A stretch of 54,498 bases of DNA. Origin: Fulvivirga imtechensis AK7 (lineage in GTDB: Bacteria > Bacteroidota > Bacteroidia > Cytophagales > Cyclobacteriaceae). The stretch covers positions 1 through 54,498 of the forward strand of contig NZ_AMZN01000073.1 of assembly GCF_000331535.1 (NCBI RefSeq), read 5' to 3'. The notes beneath the pieces were generated by a model that had not been told where the DNA came from, ran no database searches, and saw nothing but the letters and a program-made list of their open reading frames with translations. The translations under genes and the position numbers were made by a program. Shown here piece after piece: positions 27,658-35,299 of this stretch (its first letter is position 1; each line of letters opens with the position of its first letter).

Positions 27658-28659
27658 TCACAACCCGCTCAAAAATTTCATCGTATCCACACCATCTGCA
27701 TAATCCCATACCTCAGGGTATTGTGCATTTCCGAACGGTTGGCTGTTCGGCCAGTTATCAGCTACTATACATTGGATCTTTTCCTTATTCTGATCGAGAA
27801 TGGACTTCAGCTCATCCTCACTGCCATATTGCTCGTAGTATACCACGGAGATGGGAGAGACCATTTGTTTTTCTTCACGAAGCATCAAAAAACCATTGTC
27901 AAAGTGTGCTTCTCCATTTACCAGATAAATAGATTTATTGTAGTCATAATTATTGGAGTATTTATGGTGATGCGTGATGCCCTGGTAATGCTGGATACCC
28001 TCGAAAAAGGAATTGAAATCATAACCTTGAGGGACAAAGAGCTTCGAAACATTTCTGCAGCCTAAGCCGAAGTACAGGAATATGTCCTCTGCCAGACCTT
28101 TGAAATCCTCCGAAGTCTCGTTGCCGGTTAAAATGGCGCATGATGTCCTGTTTTTACGAATGATATGGGGGTATTTTGAAAAATAATATTCAAAATACCT
28201 GCTGGTATTATCGCTACCTGTGGCTATAATGGCATCGATATCCTTTAGTCTCTCTTTTATAAAGACTTGCTCCTTAAACGATGGGGCTATTTCAGTAAGT
28301 TCTGTAATGATAAACTTTATCAGCGCAGTATCTTGAGAACTCAGCTTTATGTGTGCCTGATTACCGCTGATCAATACTGAAAGCAGGTCATGAAACCCGA
28401 CAAACGGTATGTTTCCCGCCATAACGATACCTACCTTTTTGTTCTGATCTTTTATGGGGTATTGGCTGGCCCATTCCTGCAGTTTGTCTTTCTGCAGGTA
28501 ACCAATGATGCCTTTTAAGGCAGTATCTACGTTTTCAGGAGTAAACCAATTATTATTGGCACGGGCCTGTAAATGCAACTTTGTGCGCGTGTTTTCATTT
28601 AGATTTTCAAGGTATTGTCCTAAGGCCGACAGAGCGGCAATTCTTTCTTTAATATCCAT
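27658..28659 (-). CDS. Acyl-CoA reductase, LuxC family
   Basis: A 333-residue aldehyde-dehydrogenase-fold enzyme. VGIVMAGNIPFVGFHDLLSVLISGN is the nucleotide-binding start of LuxC-like reductases, and IFLYFGLGCRNVSKLFVP carries the catalytic Cys. The C-terminal part has the family's acidic FGNAQYPEVWDYADGVDTMKFL ending. It would reduce an acyl-CoA or acyl adduct to an aldehyde using NADPH. There is no lux or ester-synthase partner here. Elements similar to the MITE-like repeat lie on both sides (27583-27598 and 28683-28838). Confidence 0.85.
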   Translation of the reverse strand: MDIKERIAALSALGQYLENLNENTRTKLHLQARANNNWFTPENVDTALKGIIGYLQKDKLQEWASQYPIKDQNKKVGIVMAGNIPFVGFHDLLSVLISGNQAHIKLSSQDTALIKFIITELTEIAPSFKEQVFIKERLKDIDAIIATGSDNTSRYFEYYFSKYPHIIRKNRTSCAILTGNETSEDFKGLAEDIFLYFGLGCRNVSKLFVPQGYDFNSFFEGIQHYQGITHHHKYSNNYDYNKSIYLVNGEAHFDNGFLMLREEKQMVSPISVVYYEQYGSEDELKSILDQNKEKIQCIVADNWPNSQPFGNAQYPEVWDYADGVDTMKFLSGL

Positions 28660-28682
28660 ATATGATCCGAACCTTTACGCTT

Positions 28683-28838
28683 TACTTAGTGTCTCTAAGA
28701 AACGCCAATGTCTGCGTTACGCTCGCCCCAAAAATGCTCATCCCGACAACTGTTCGGGACTCCGCTTTTGGCACTTCACAAGCCTTGACCTTGATGTTTT
28801 CTTAAAGCCACATAGAGTTTTCTTTCAAACACTACTTA
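28683..28838 (+). repeat. MITE-like interspersed repeat, copy 2
   Basis: Same order of blocks as the copy at 10507-10652: CTTAGTGTCTCTAAGAAAC, GCCAATGTCTGCGTTACGC, CCCAAAAATGCTCAT, CTCCGCTTTTGGCACTTC, ACAAGCCTTG, TTTTCTTAAAGCCACAT, CAAACACTACTTA. It differs by an inserted palindrome TCCCGACAACTGTTCGGGA (28741-28759). The terminal inverted repeats are imperfect. It fills the gap between the LuxC-like gene and the ferredoxin promoter. Confidence 0.78.
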
Positions 28839-28840
28839 TG

Positions 28841-28871
28841 TTTGAAAGCAGGAAGATAGTTCCTATTTTTG
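28841..28871 (+). promoter_or_regulatory. Promoter of the ferredoxin gene
   Basis: TTTG at 28841-28844, 19 bases, then TATTTTTG at 28864-28871: an exact match to the Bacteroidota housekeeping consensus TTTG-N19-TAnnTTTG. The ATG of the ferredoxin is 47 bases downstream. The -33 element begins just past the right end of the MITE-like repeat. Confidence 0.75.
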
Positions 28872-28888
28872 CAAAGATTAGAAATTAA

Positions 28889-29265
<377 letters not shown>

Positions 29266-29266
<1 letters not shown>

Positions 29267-29328
29267 CAGTTCTGAGTTTGCAGTTCTCAGTTCATAGTTT
29301 GTTGGTTTTAAACTGAGAATTCAGAACT
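29266..29328. repeat. Inverted heptamer-type repeat between convergent genes
   Basis: The gap between the ferredoxin and DUF58 stops contains CAGTTCTGAG and CAGTTCTCAGTT (left) and AACTGAGAATTCAGAACTG (right), an imperfect inverted repeat made of AACTGA-type heptamers. It could fold into a bidirectional transcription-end hairpin. Similar heptamers form the tandem tract at 52688-52771. Confidence 0.5.
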
Positions 29329-29330
29329 GT

Positions 29331-30236
29331 TCATCTCATTTTTGACCTTTTGATAAGGTACGCGTTGAGCACCTCATTATAGTCAGCGCTGATGTCAGCT
29401 TCAATGAAATCTATTTTGAGCTGCCCACATCTCAGTTTTAGCTCTTGATAGTACTTTTTAATTTGTTGTGTGTAATTTTCTTTTACTTCATGAGGCTGCA
29501 ACTTAAGCTTTTGACCTGATTCAAGGTCAATAAACTCATAGGGGCGGTCTTCAAAATTAAAATCATATTCCGTTGCCATATCAGTAACATGAAACAGCAG
29601 CACCTCATGCTTGTTGTGTTTGAGGTGTTGCAGCGCTTTGAATATCTCATCAAGTTCATCTTCATTGTCGAACATATCGCTGAAAATGATGATCAACGAC
29701 CTTTTATGATTCTTTTCCGCAACTTCGTGCAAAATATTAGCAACGGCCGTTCTTTTGTGTTTATCCTCCTGCTTGTAAAGGTGCTCCAGTTGGATAAATA
29801 GTTTATTCAAATGCGTGCCGGTGGATTTTATTGGAGTGGTTGTTTCGATTTGGTCTGAAAATGTGGTGATACCCACGGCATCACGTTGTTTTTGTAACAG
29901 GTAGGCTATGGCTGCAGCAGAAAGTATACTAAATGTAAGCTTTCCCTTTATATTCTGTGGGTAGTGCATGGAAGACGAATTGTCTATTACTATCTGACAG
30001 CGCAGATTTGTCTCCTCTTCGTACCTTTTTGTATATAACCGGTCGGTTTTTGCATATACTTTCCAGTCGATATGACGCGTACTTTCACCGGTATTATACA
30101 ACTGGTGTTCAGCGAATTCAACGGAAAATCCATGGTATGGCGACTTGTGCAGACCGGTGATAAACCCCTCAACCAGTTGTCTGGCCAGGAAGTCTATGTT
30201 GCCTATATCTTTGACCTGATCGAGGTTTAACTTCAT
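29331..30236 (-). CDS. DUF58 domain protein (VWA-like)
   Basis: A 301-residue soluble protein. STRHIDWKVYAKTDRLYTKRYEEETN is the DUF58 signature, followed by IVIDNSSSMHYP, a MIDAS-type DxSxS metal site, and later the SLIIIFSDMFDNEDEL strand. Such proteins usually work with a MoxR AAA ATPase as chaperone or insertase-like modules in the cell envelope. The ATPase gene would be expected upstream on the minus strand but is not found here; the neighbour is the divergent DUF3276 gene. Confidence 0.88.
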   Translation of the reverse strand: MKLNLDQVKDIGNIDFLARQLVEGFITGLHKSPYHGFSVEFAEHQLYNTGESTRHIDWKVYAKTDRLYTKRYEEETNLRCQIVIDNSSSMHYPQNIKGKLTFSILSAAAIAYLLQKQRDAVGITTFSDQIETTTPIKSTGTHLNKLFIQLEHLYKQEDKHKRTAVANILHEVAEKNHKRSLIIIFSDMFDNEDELDEIFKALQHLKHNKHEVLLFHVTDMATEYDFNFEDRPYEFIDLESGQKLKLQPHEVKENYTQQIKKYYQELKLRCGQLKIDFIEADISADYNEVLNAYLIKRSKMR

Positions 30237-30415
30237 GAAGGTGCCCAGTGTTTTGATAGGCTAAAACTAACAAATTGATCTCTTTACAACGAACGCAAAT
30301 TAAAATTGTTTTGTAATTAATAATTATCTTGTTTGCATTAAACCTAATTATTGTACTATATTTAACACTGATTTATAAAAACTAAGGCTATATTATAAAC
30401 TAAACTATTAGGATT

Positions 30416-30772
30416 GTGGAAGAGAATAATACCAATGAAAGAGAGGAAATATTTTCTGAAAGGGTAAGAGCAGGAAAGAGGACGTATTTCTTCGATGTAA
30501 AGGCTACGCGTTCGAATGACTATTATCTGACAATTACCGAGAGTAAGAGAAGGTATAAGGATGATGGGTTTACTTATGAAAAACATAAGATCTTCTTGTA
30601 TAAAGAAGATTTCAATAAGTTCGTAGAGGCTTTGAATAGCACGGTAAATCATGTTAAAGACGAGCTATTACCAGACGTTGATTTTGCACAATTCGATCGT
30701 CCTCTTGATCTGGATGGTGAGGAGAATGAAGACAGAAGATCAGAGATTGACACAGAACTGAAGTGGGATTAA
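30416..30772 (+). CDS. DUF3276 family protein (PUR-alpha-like nucleic-acid-binding)
   Basis: A 118-residue protein starting at GTG. EEIFSERVRAGKRTYFFDVKATRSNDYYLTITESKRR and the following FLYKEDFNKFVEALN match DUF3276, the bacterial PUR-domain family common in Bacteroidota, which folds like PUR-alpha and binds nucleic acid. The acidic C-terminal tail is usual. It is a single gene with a strong terminator at 30799-30824. Confidence 0.9.
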   Translation: MEENNTNEREEIFSERVRAGKRTYFFDVKATRSNDYYLTITESKRRYKDDGFTYEKHKIFLYKEDFNKFVEALNSTVNHVKDELLPDVDFAQFDRPLDLDGEENEDRRSEIDTELKWD

Positions 30773-30798
30773 ATAGTCCTTATAAATAATATAAAAAG

Positions 30799-30824
30799 GC
30801 CCTTGATGTTTCGAGGGCTTTTTT
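30799..30824 (+). terminator. Intrinsic terminator after the DUF3276 gene
   Basis: GCCCTTGA (30799-30806) and TCGAGGGC (30811-30818), an 8-bp stem with one G-T pair and a 4-base loop, followed by six T. It isolates the downstream metal-regulated operon from upstream transcription. Between it and the first operator (30825-31125) nothing recognisable is seen. Confidence 0.85.
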
Positions 30825-31125
30825 ATTGGTGGTGTTGTTAGATAAAATAGTACCCCTGCATTGATACCTTAAAGACGTGTAAACGCCTCATCCTGTCAAA
30901 ATTCTGTAGTTTCTCTACTTTCAACTTCTCGCTTCGATTGCCCAACCCCACTCATATGGGAACATGCTGAGTCACTTATCACGAGTAGCTCCCGGTTCTT
31001 TTGCACGTTCAATTTTTTTCTTACCAGGCAGGATTGATTTTGGATGTCAATCATTTGACAATTAAAAATTTAACAAATTACGAACGGCCTTTTCAATTAT
31101 TTTTTGAAATACTCGTCAATATTTT

Positions 31126-31146
31126 AAAGGCAACATTGTTGCATTT
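31126..31146. promoter_or_regulatory. Fur/Zur-type operator A
   Basis: A 21-bp imperfect palindrome with core GCAAC-ATT-GTTGC (31130-31142) flanked by AAA and TTT. One flanking pair is mismatched. It contains the TTG (31139-31141) that serves as the -33 element of the promoter for the 36-residue peptide gene. Same motif as sites B, C and D. Confidence 0.75.
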
Positions 31147-31169
31147 AAAGAGGGTTATTGGTATATATG
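31139..31169 (+). promoter_or_regulatory. Promoter of the peptide-metallophore candidate operon
   Basis: TTG at 31139-31141, 20 bases, then TATATATG at 31162-31169 (one mismatch from TAnnTTTG). The -33 element lies inside operator A and the -7 box overlaps operator B, so repressor bound at either would block RNA polymerase. Predicted transcription start near 31175, leaving a leader of about 70 bases before the ATG at 31245. Confidence 0.6.
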
Positions 31170-31182
31170 CAACACTGTTGCA
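31168..31182. promoter_or_regulatory. Fur/Zur-type operator B
   Basis: TGCAACA-C-TGTTGCA, a perfect 7-1-7 palindrome, centred 39 bp from operator A and overlapping the end of the -7 box. Same motif as sites A, C and D in the window. Confidence 0.75.
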
Positions 31183-31244
31183 ATAGTAAAGGGTAAGCCG
31201 AAAACCTTTCAACAGAGTAGGTATCAATCAAAATTCAGAAAACT

Positions 31245-31355
31245 ATGAAAACCAACAAAGAGGCTTTGATCTCCAGGATACTGGCTGACAAAGCGGCAAA
31301 AGCGGTAGGAAGCGCACATTGCAGCAACTGTGGTCATTGCACTTCTACCTTTTAA
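31245..31355 (+). CDS. 36-residue Cys/His-tailed peptide, candidate RiPP precursor or metal-binding peptide
   Basis: The ATG at 31245 opens a 36-residue frame. The first about 23 residues are a charged, helix-prone leader (MKTNKEALISRILADKAAKA). The tail is AHCSNCGHCTSTF, with C26, C29 and C32 in CxxCxxC spacing, H25 and H31, and several Ser/Thr. There is no signal peptide. It is the first gene after the operator-controlled promoter (sites A and B) and is followed by a hairpin and then two poorly known genes, an exporter set and TonB receptors. This leader/core layout resembles precursors of ribosomally made modified peptides. Alternatives: an unmodified zinc- or copper-binding peptide, or a metallothionein-like buffer. 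That it is a real gene is likely; its role is inference. Confidence 0.7.
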   Translation: MKTNKEALISRILADKAAKAVGSAHCSNCGHCTSTF

Positions 31356-31370
31356 TTTTTGATGTTTACG

Positions 31371-31399
31371 TAGCAGCGTGTTTATACATGCTGCTGCTA
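31371..31399 (+). other. Hairpin between the peptide gene and the next gene
   Basis: TAGCAGC (31371-31377) pairs with GCTGCTA (31393-31399), with GTG/CAT pairing further in and a small bulge. There is no T run, so it is more likely a partial terminator or mRNA-stabilising stem that keeps expression of the peptide above that of the downstream genes. Confidence 0.5.
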
Positions 31400-31416
31400 T
31401 TTATTTCAACCTGCTT

Positions 31417-31893
31417 ATGGAAACACTTGAGAAGAACCAGCTAGAGCAACTACTTGAGTACGAAAATGAAGATGTACTATCAAGGTTTCTTGATTTGTAT
31501 AATGTTACTGAAGGAGAGGCGAGAGATATACTTAAAGAAACATTAAAGTTTTTATATATCAGCCAGATACCCGGGGTTTTCATACCGGATGATTTGCTTG
31601 TTATTGATGAAATGTGGCACAACTTGATCTTGTTTACCCCGGAGTATCACAAGTTCAGTCAAAAGTACTTTAGTCAGTACTTCCATCATATTCCGGCTCG
31701 CAAACAGGAGAAGGAAGACCGTAGAAAGTCCATGGATGCTGACCCTGACAAAGCTAAAAAGGCATACCTGGATAAGCTGGAAAAGCTGATCTCCGTTACC
31801 TATGACCATTTAGGTGAAGATACCGTAAGAAAATGGTTTGAGGAGTATCCTGTTAAATACAGTAAGGAGCAATTGAGGATACTAAGAAAGTAG
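31417..31893 (+). CDS. GRDP-like (glycine-rich domain-containing protein-like) protein, candidate peptide-maturation protein
   Basis: A 158-residue protein from the ATG at 31417; an in-frame GTG at 31378 would start inside the hairpin and is unlikely. The core IDEMWHNLILFTPEYHKF, then FSQYFHHIP (about residues 63-93), matches the conserved D-E-x-W-H...T-x-x-Y...F-x-H-H-x-P pattern I associate with the bacterial GRDP-like family (PF07173). The conserved His residues (H68, H90, H91) could bind metal. The biochemical role of bacterial members is not established to my knowledge. The helical remainder is highly charged. It follows the Cys/His peptide gene in the same operon and ends seven bases before the next gene. 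Confidence 0.7.
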   Translation: METLEKNQLEQLLEYENEDVLSRFLDLYNVTEGEARDILKETLKFLYISQIPGVFIPDDLLVIDEMWHNLILFTPEYHKFSQKYFSQYFHHIPARKQEKEDRRKSMDADPDKAKKAYLDKLEKLISVTYDHLGEDTVRKWFEEYPVKYSKEQLRILRK

Positions 31894-31900
31894 AAGAAAC

Positions 31901-32818
31901 ATGAGTATTTTCCCTAAGCGTTCCGTACCAGGTGGTACCGTCACCATTCACTGGAACTTCAACACGGCCCATTTAAAAGATGTACACATCTTTCCCTGGG
32001 TGAGGATCGGGGTTAGGGACCCGAAAGGTAAGGAGACCATGCTTTTTGAAAAGCATGTACTTGGCCTTCCTGACCCGGTCGGACCCAAAAAGAGATATGT
32101 AAAGAAATTAAAGTATCTCAATAAAAACCTGCCGTTGATGATTGTAGCTGATTACCTGGGCGGCCGGCAAAAAACAGAAAGGCTTGTTGAGATCTTACAA
32201 AATATTCAATCAGGTCGGCACTACTACTTCACATATCATGTGCCTGAGGATGCTCCTGCCGGGAAATACACCCTGATATCCGAGGTTCACAGTGGTGGTG
32301 AAGTGAGGTATTCCAAAACTGCGGCAGATGACTATTTTTTTATCGAAAAAATTACCCTCGAACGGATCGTGGAGGATGCATCGGAGGCCATAGTTTTTAA
32401 CCACTCTGAAGAACGCACCCCTGTAAAAGTAATAGGATGCCACCCTTTGCCTGAAGGCAAAATGCATACGGATGTTGAGGTTTTTGAAATCCCGCCTTTA
32501 CAGGAAACATCTATTAAAATGAGCGCTCCGGTTAGTTATCTTGCCTATAATGAGGAAAGACAGATCATACCACTTCAATACGGCTCTTCCGGCTATTTGC
32601 TGAGAAACCAATGCATACCACAAGCAGCCAAAGCAGATGGCAGCATCTATTTATTTAAAAAAGATGTGGAAGAAGCCTATGCACTTGAGGAAGCGCACAA
32701 ACTGCTGTGGGAAAAAGCAAATGGCCTGATTAATACAGCCAGCCTTTCTGATAACGAAAAACCGCTGCTTGACGAGATGGCGGCCGAAGGACTGATCCAC
32801 AAAGTGTCTTTCGACTAA
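31901..32818 (+). CDS. Unrecognised 305-residue protein of the peptide operon
   Basis: No signal peptide or membrane helix. The N-terminal half looks like beta sandwich (GGTVTIHWNFNTAHLKDVHI, VRIGVRDPKGKETMLFE, PAGKYTLISEVHSGGEVRY). The centre has another strand-rich part (SIKMSAPVSYLAYNEERQIIP). The last about 60 residues are helical and end in DEMAAEGLIHKVSF, which could be a small winged-helix-like or recognition domain. I do not recognise the family. Its position, seven bases after the GRDP-like gene and before the TonB receptor promoter, makes a role in handling the 36-residue peptide plausible. Confidence 0.7.
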   Translation: MSIFPKRSVPGGTVTIHWNFNTAHLKDVHIFPWVRIGVRDPKGKETMLFEKHVLGLPDPVGPKKRYVKKLKYLNKNLPLMIVADYLGGRQKTERLVEILQNIQSGRHYYFTYHVPEDAPAGKYTLISEVHSGGEVRYSKTAADDYFFIEKITLERIVEDASEAIVFNHSEERTPVKVIGCHPLPEGKMHTDVEVFEIPPLQETSIKMSAPVSYLAYNEERQIIPLQYGSSGYLLRNQCIPQAAKADGSIYLFKKDVEEAYALEEAHKLLWEKANGLINTASLSDNEKPLLDEMAAEGLIHKVSFD

Positions 32819-32878
32819 AGACAAATAATCCGCTCATCCTCTCATTCAACCTGTTGATATTATTTTCTGTAAATATTT

Positions 32879-32899
32879 AAATGCAAGTGTTTTGCGTTT
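32879..32899. promoter_or_regulatory. Degenerate Fur/Zur-type operator upstream of the TonB receptor
   Basis: A 21-bp stretch starting AAATGCAAG and ending TTTTGCGTTT. Seven of ten symmetric pairs are kept and 16 of 21 bases agree with site D. It is centred 36 bp upstream of operator C, close to the A-B spacing. It includes the TTTG (32891-32894) that could act as the -33 element. Confidence 0.45.
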
Positions 32900-32911
32900 G
32901 TGCATAAATCT

Positions 32912-32935
32912 TATATTTGCAACATAGTTGCATTT
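32912..32935 (+). promoter_or_regulatory. TonB receptor promoter with operator C
   Basis: -7 box TATATTTG at 32912-32919, 17 bases after a TTTG at 32891-32894. Operator C, TGCAAC-ATA-GTTGCA (32918-32932), overlaps its last two bases. The receptor ATG is at 32942, so the leader would be under 20 bases. Repressor binding would occlude the promoter. Gives the receptor genes a metal-regulated promoter in addition to read-through from the peptide operon. Confidence 0.7.
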
Positions 32936-32941
32936 AAAGAC

Positions 32942-35299
32942 ATGGTTCGATTTAGTATTTATATTCTTCTTTTAATGGTATGCCCGGGTATTTCCGGTGC
33001 ATACGCAGCAACTATTTCCGGTGTAGTTCTGGATGAAAAGGGTAATGTCATTCCAGGTGTATATGTTGAGCTTTCCCATGCCGGAAAAAGTTCCATAACG
33101 GATGAGGCCGGACATTTTACTTTTGCAGAACTGGCACCCGGAGTTTATGAGCTAAGCTTTTCTTATATCGGTTTTGAACCTCAAAAGAGAACCCTCACCA
33201 TAAATGCCGTACGGCATGATGTAAACATGGAAGTAACACTTGTGGAGCAGGTTACGGAGCTTAATGAAGTGACTATAACCGGGAAAACGGAAGGACAGGA
33301 GCTACAGGAAAGTGTAGCCAGCGTGGCAGTTTTGGACACACGCGATTTTTATTCTAAAAATATCAATACCAGTGACGTCATCAAGCAGATCTCGGGCGTG
33401 AACGTACGGCAAACCGGGGGCTTTGGCAGTGACGCGCAGGTTTATATCAACGGTATGTCTGGCAAGCAGGTAAAATTTTTCCTTGACGGCATCCCTTTGT
33501 CCTACTTCGGCTCAGGTTTTGGGCTGAATGCCTTGCCGGTCAATATGATGAAGCGGATCGAGGTGTACAAAGGTGTAGTGCCTGTAGACCTTGGCGCTGA
33601 TGCCCTCGGTGGAGGTATTAATATTATTTCAAGGAAGGAATACATCAGCTATATGGACGCCTCATATGCTCGGGGGTCTTTTAATACGCACAAGCTCAAC
33701 TTCAATGGGCAATGGGTAAATCCTTCGGAAAATGTCATTTTGGGCCTCTCTTCATTTTACAACCATTCGGATAACAACTACAAGATTGATGTAGAGATCC
33801 CCGATGCCAATGGTAATCCGCAACCTGCTACAGCAAGGCGTTTCCATGACCGGTTTACCAACTATTTATTAAACTTTCATGGCGGTGTTTTTGACAAAAA
33901 GTATGCAGACAGGCTGATGGTTAGCGTCAGGTATTCGGGGTTGGATGATGATATTCAACACAACGCTATTATGTCACAGCCCTATGGAGAAGCTACTTAT
34001 GAAGAGTCTACAACGGGGGTTTCGCTGGAATATGAAAAGCAGTCTGTTCTGCCTCGTACCGACCTTAAATGGTATGGAGGCGCCAATTTCACATCTGGCT
34101 ATTTTCAGGATACCACGCTTAATGCTTATACCTGGGACGGTCGGGTATACCGGAGGCGCACGGATGGGGGCGAAATATCTACTTCGGGAAATTTGCTGGA
34201 CCTAAGTTCTAAAAACGCTGTCAACAGACTTAATATCACTTTCCACCCATGGAGCAAGGGACATTTTACACTCAATATACTTTCTTCATGGTTTAAACGA
34301 GTTGGAGAAGATCCGGTGGCATCGGATTTCTACGGGCAGGATTTCTATGGCAATCCTACCAAACTGATCAGGAATGTGGCAGGGTTGGCCTATAAACATG
34401 CTTTTATCAACGGGTTGACGAGCTATACTGCGCTTAAATATTTTGCATTCAGCGCGGATGGTTATTCCATTCGCAATATGGAGTTTCTCCCTCACAGTCA
34501 GTCCATTTCAAACTATGGTATTTCACAGTCCCTTAAATACAGCTTTACAGGCCATTTACGGGCAAAAGCCTCCTATGAATATGCCACTCGTCTCCCGGAC
34601 GAGCATGAATTATTCGGAGATTTTACGCTGGTTAGGCCTAATCCATCACTTAACCCTGAAAAGAGTCATAATGCTAATGCTGGTCTGCAACTCAACAGTC
34701 GTAGAATAACAGCCGAGGTGAGTACTTTTTATCGCATAACCAATAATATTATATGGCTTAGAACTTCTCAGTTTTTTGCTCAATACCAAAACCTGCTCAA
34801 AGCCATGGTTAAGGGAGTGGAGGCGGAGATACAATACACGCCTTTTACCTTCCTGTCTGTAAAGGCCAATGCTACTTATCAGGACATTCGAAACAGGTCG
34901 CCCAGGGAAGTAACCGGCTCGGTTGATAACCGTTATTTCGATGCCAGGCTCCCCAACATTCCTTACCTATTTGGCAACGGAGAAGTACGCTTTACCAAAG
35001 AGAACATCTTAGGTAGCAAAAACAGCTTTTCCGCATGGTGGTCGGCAGGTTATGTGCATGATTTTTATCTGTTCTGGGCAGTGGATGGCCGGAAGGACCT
35101 GAAGAACACAATCCCTGAACAGTTCATACAAAACGCTGGGGTATCGTATAGCCTGCCCGAAAACAAATTATCCGTGGCTTTGGAGTCCTCTAATCTTTTT
35201 GATCGCAAGGCGTACGACAACTTTAGCGTACAGCGGCCGGGAAGGGCTTTTTATCTCACATTAAGAACTTTTATAAACACTAACCAAAACAATAAATGA
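32942..35299 (+). CDS. TonB-dependent outer membrane receptor (XusA-like position)
   Basis: About 785 residues from the ATG at 32942; an upstream GTG at 32900 lies inside the promoter and is rejected. Signal peptide, then a carboxypeptidase-like domain (ISGVVLDEKGNVIPGVYVELS), a TonB-box region, the plug (VIKQISGVNVRQTGGFGSDA, VYKGVVPVDLGADALGGGINI) and a 22-strand barrel ending YLTLRTFINTN. It should import a metal-chelate or peptide with TonB energy. It overlaps by four bases a DUF4374 lipoprotein, the same pairing as XusA-XusB for siderophores in Bacteroides. Controlled by operator C. Confidence 0.9.
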   Translation: MVRFSIYILLLMVCPGISGAYAATISGVVLDEKGNVIPGVYVELSHAGKSSITDEAGHFTFAELAPGVYELSFSYIGFEPQKRTLTINAVRHDVNMEVTLVEQVTELNEVTITGKTEGQELQESVASVAVLDTRDFYSKNINTSDVIKQISGVNVRQTGGFGSDAQVYINGMSGKQVKFFLDGIPLSYFGSGFGLNALPVNMMKRIEVYKGVVPVDLGADALGGGINIISRKEYISYMDASYARGSFNTHKLNFNGQWVNPSENVILGLSSFYNHSDNNYKIDVEIPDANGNPQPATARRFHDRFTNYLLNFHGGVFDKKYADRLMVSVRYSGLDDDIQHNAIMSQPYGEATYEESTTGVSLEYEKQSVLPRTDLKWYGGANFTSGYFQDTTLNAYTWDGRVYRRRTDGGEISTSGNLLDLSSKNAVNRLNITFHPWSKGHFTLNILSSWFKRVGEDPVASDFYGQDFYGNPTKLIRNVAGLAYKHAFINGLTSYTALKYFAFSADGYSIRNMEFLPHSQSISNYGISQSLKYSFTGHLRAKASYEYATRLPDEHELFGDFTLVRPNPSLNPEKSHNANAGLQLNSRRITAEVSTFYRITNNIIWLRTSQFFAQYQNLLKAMVKGVEAEIQYTPFTFLSVKANATYQDIRNRSPREVTGSVDNRYFDARLPNIPYLFGNGEVRFTKENILGSKNSFSAWWSAGYVHDFYLFWAVDGRKDLKNTIPEQFIQNAGVSYSLPENKLSVALESSNLFDRKAYDNFSVQRPGRAFYLTLRTFINTNQNNK

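Noticed and set aside
28505-28888. 127-residue frame across the start of the LuxC-like gene and repeat copy 2
   Set aside because: Antisense to the LuxC-like gene and passing through the non-coding repeat; similar frames arise from the repeat itself and are not protein-like.
31001-31186. 61-residue frame upstream of the peptide gene
   Set aside because: It runs through both operators and the promoter, has AT-driven composition and no recognisable motif, so it is regarded as chance.
31245-31355. Classical lanthipeptide or thiopeptide precursor
   Set aside because: Although Cys, Ser and Thr are present in the tail, no LanB, LanC, LanM or YcaO-type gene is in the window, so a known RiPP class cannot be assigned.
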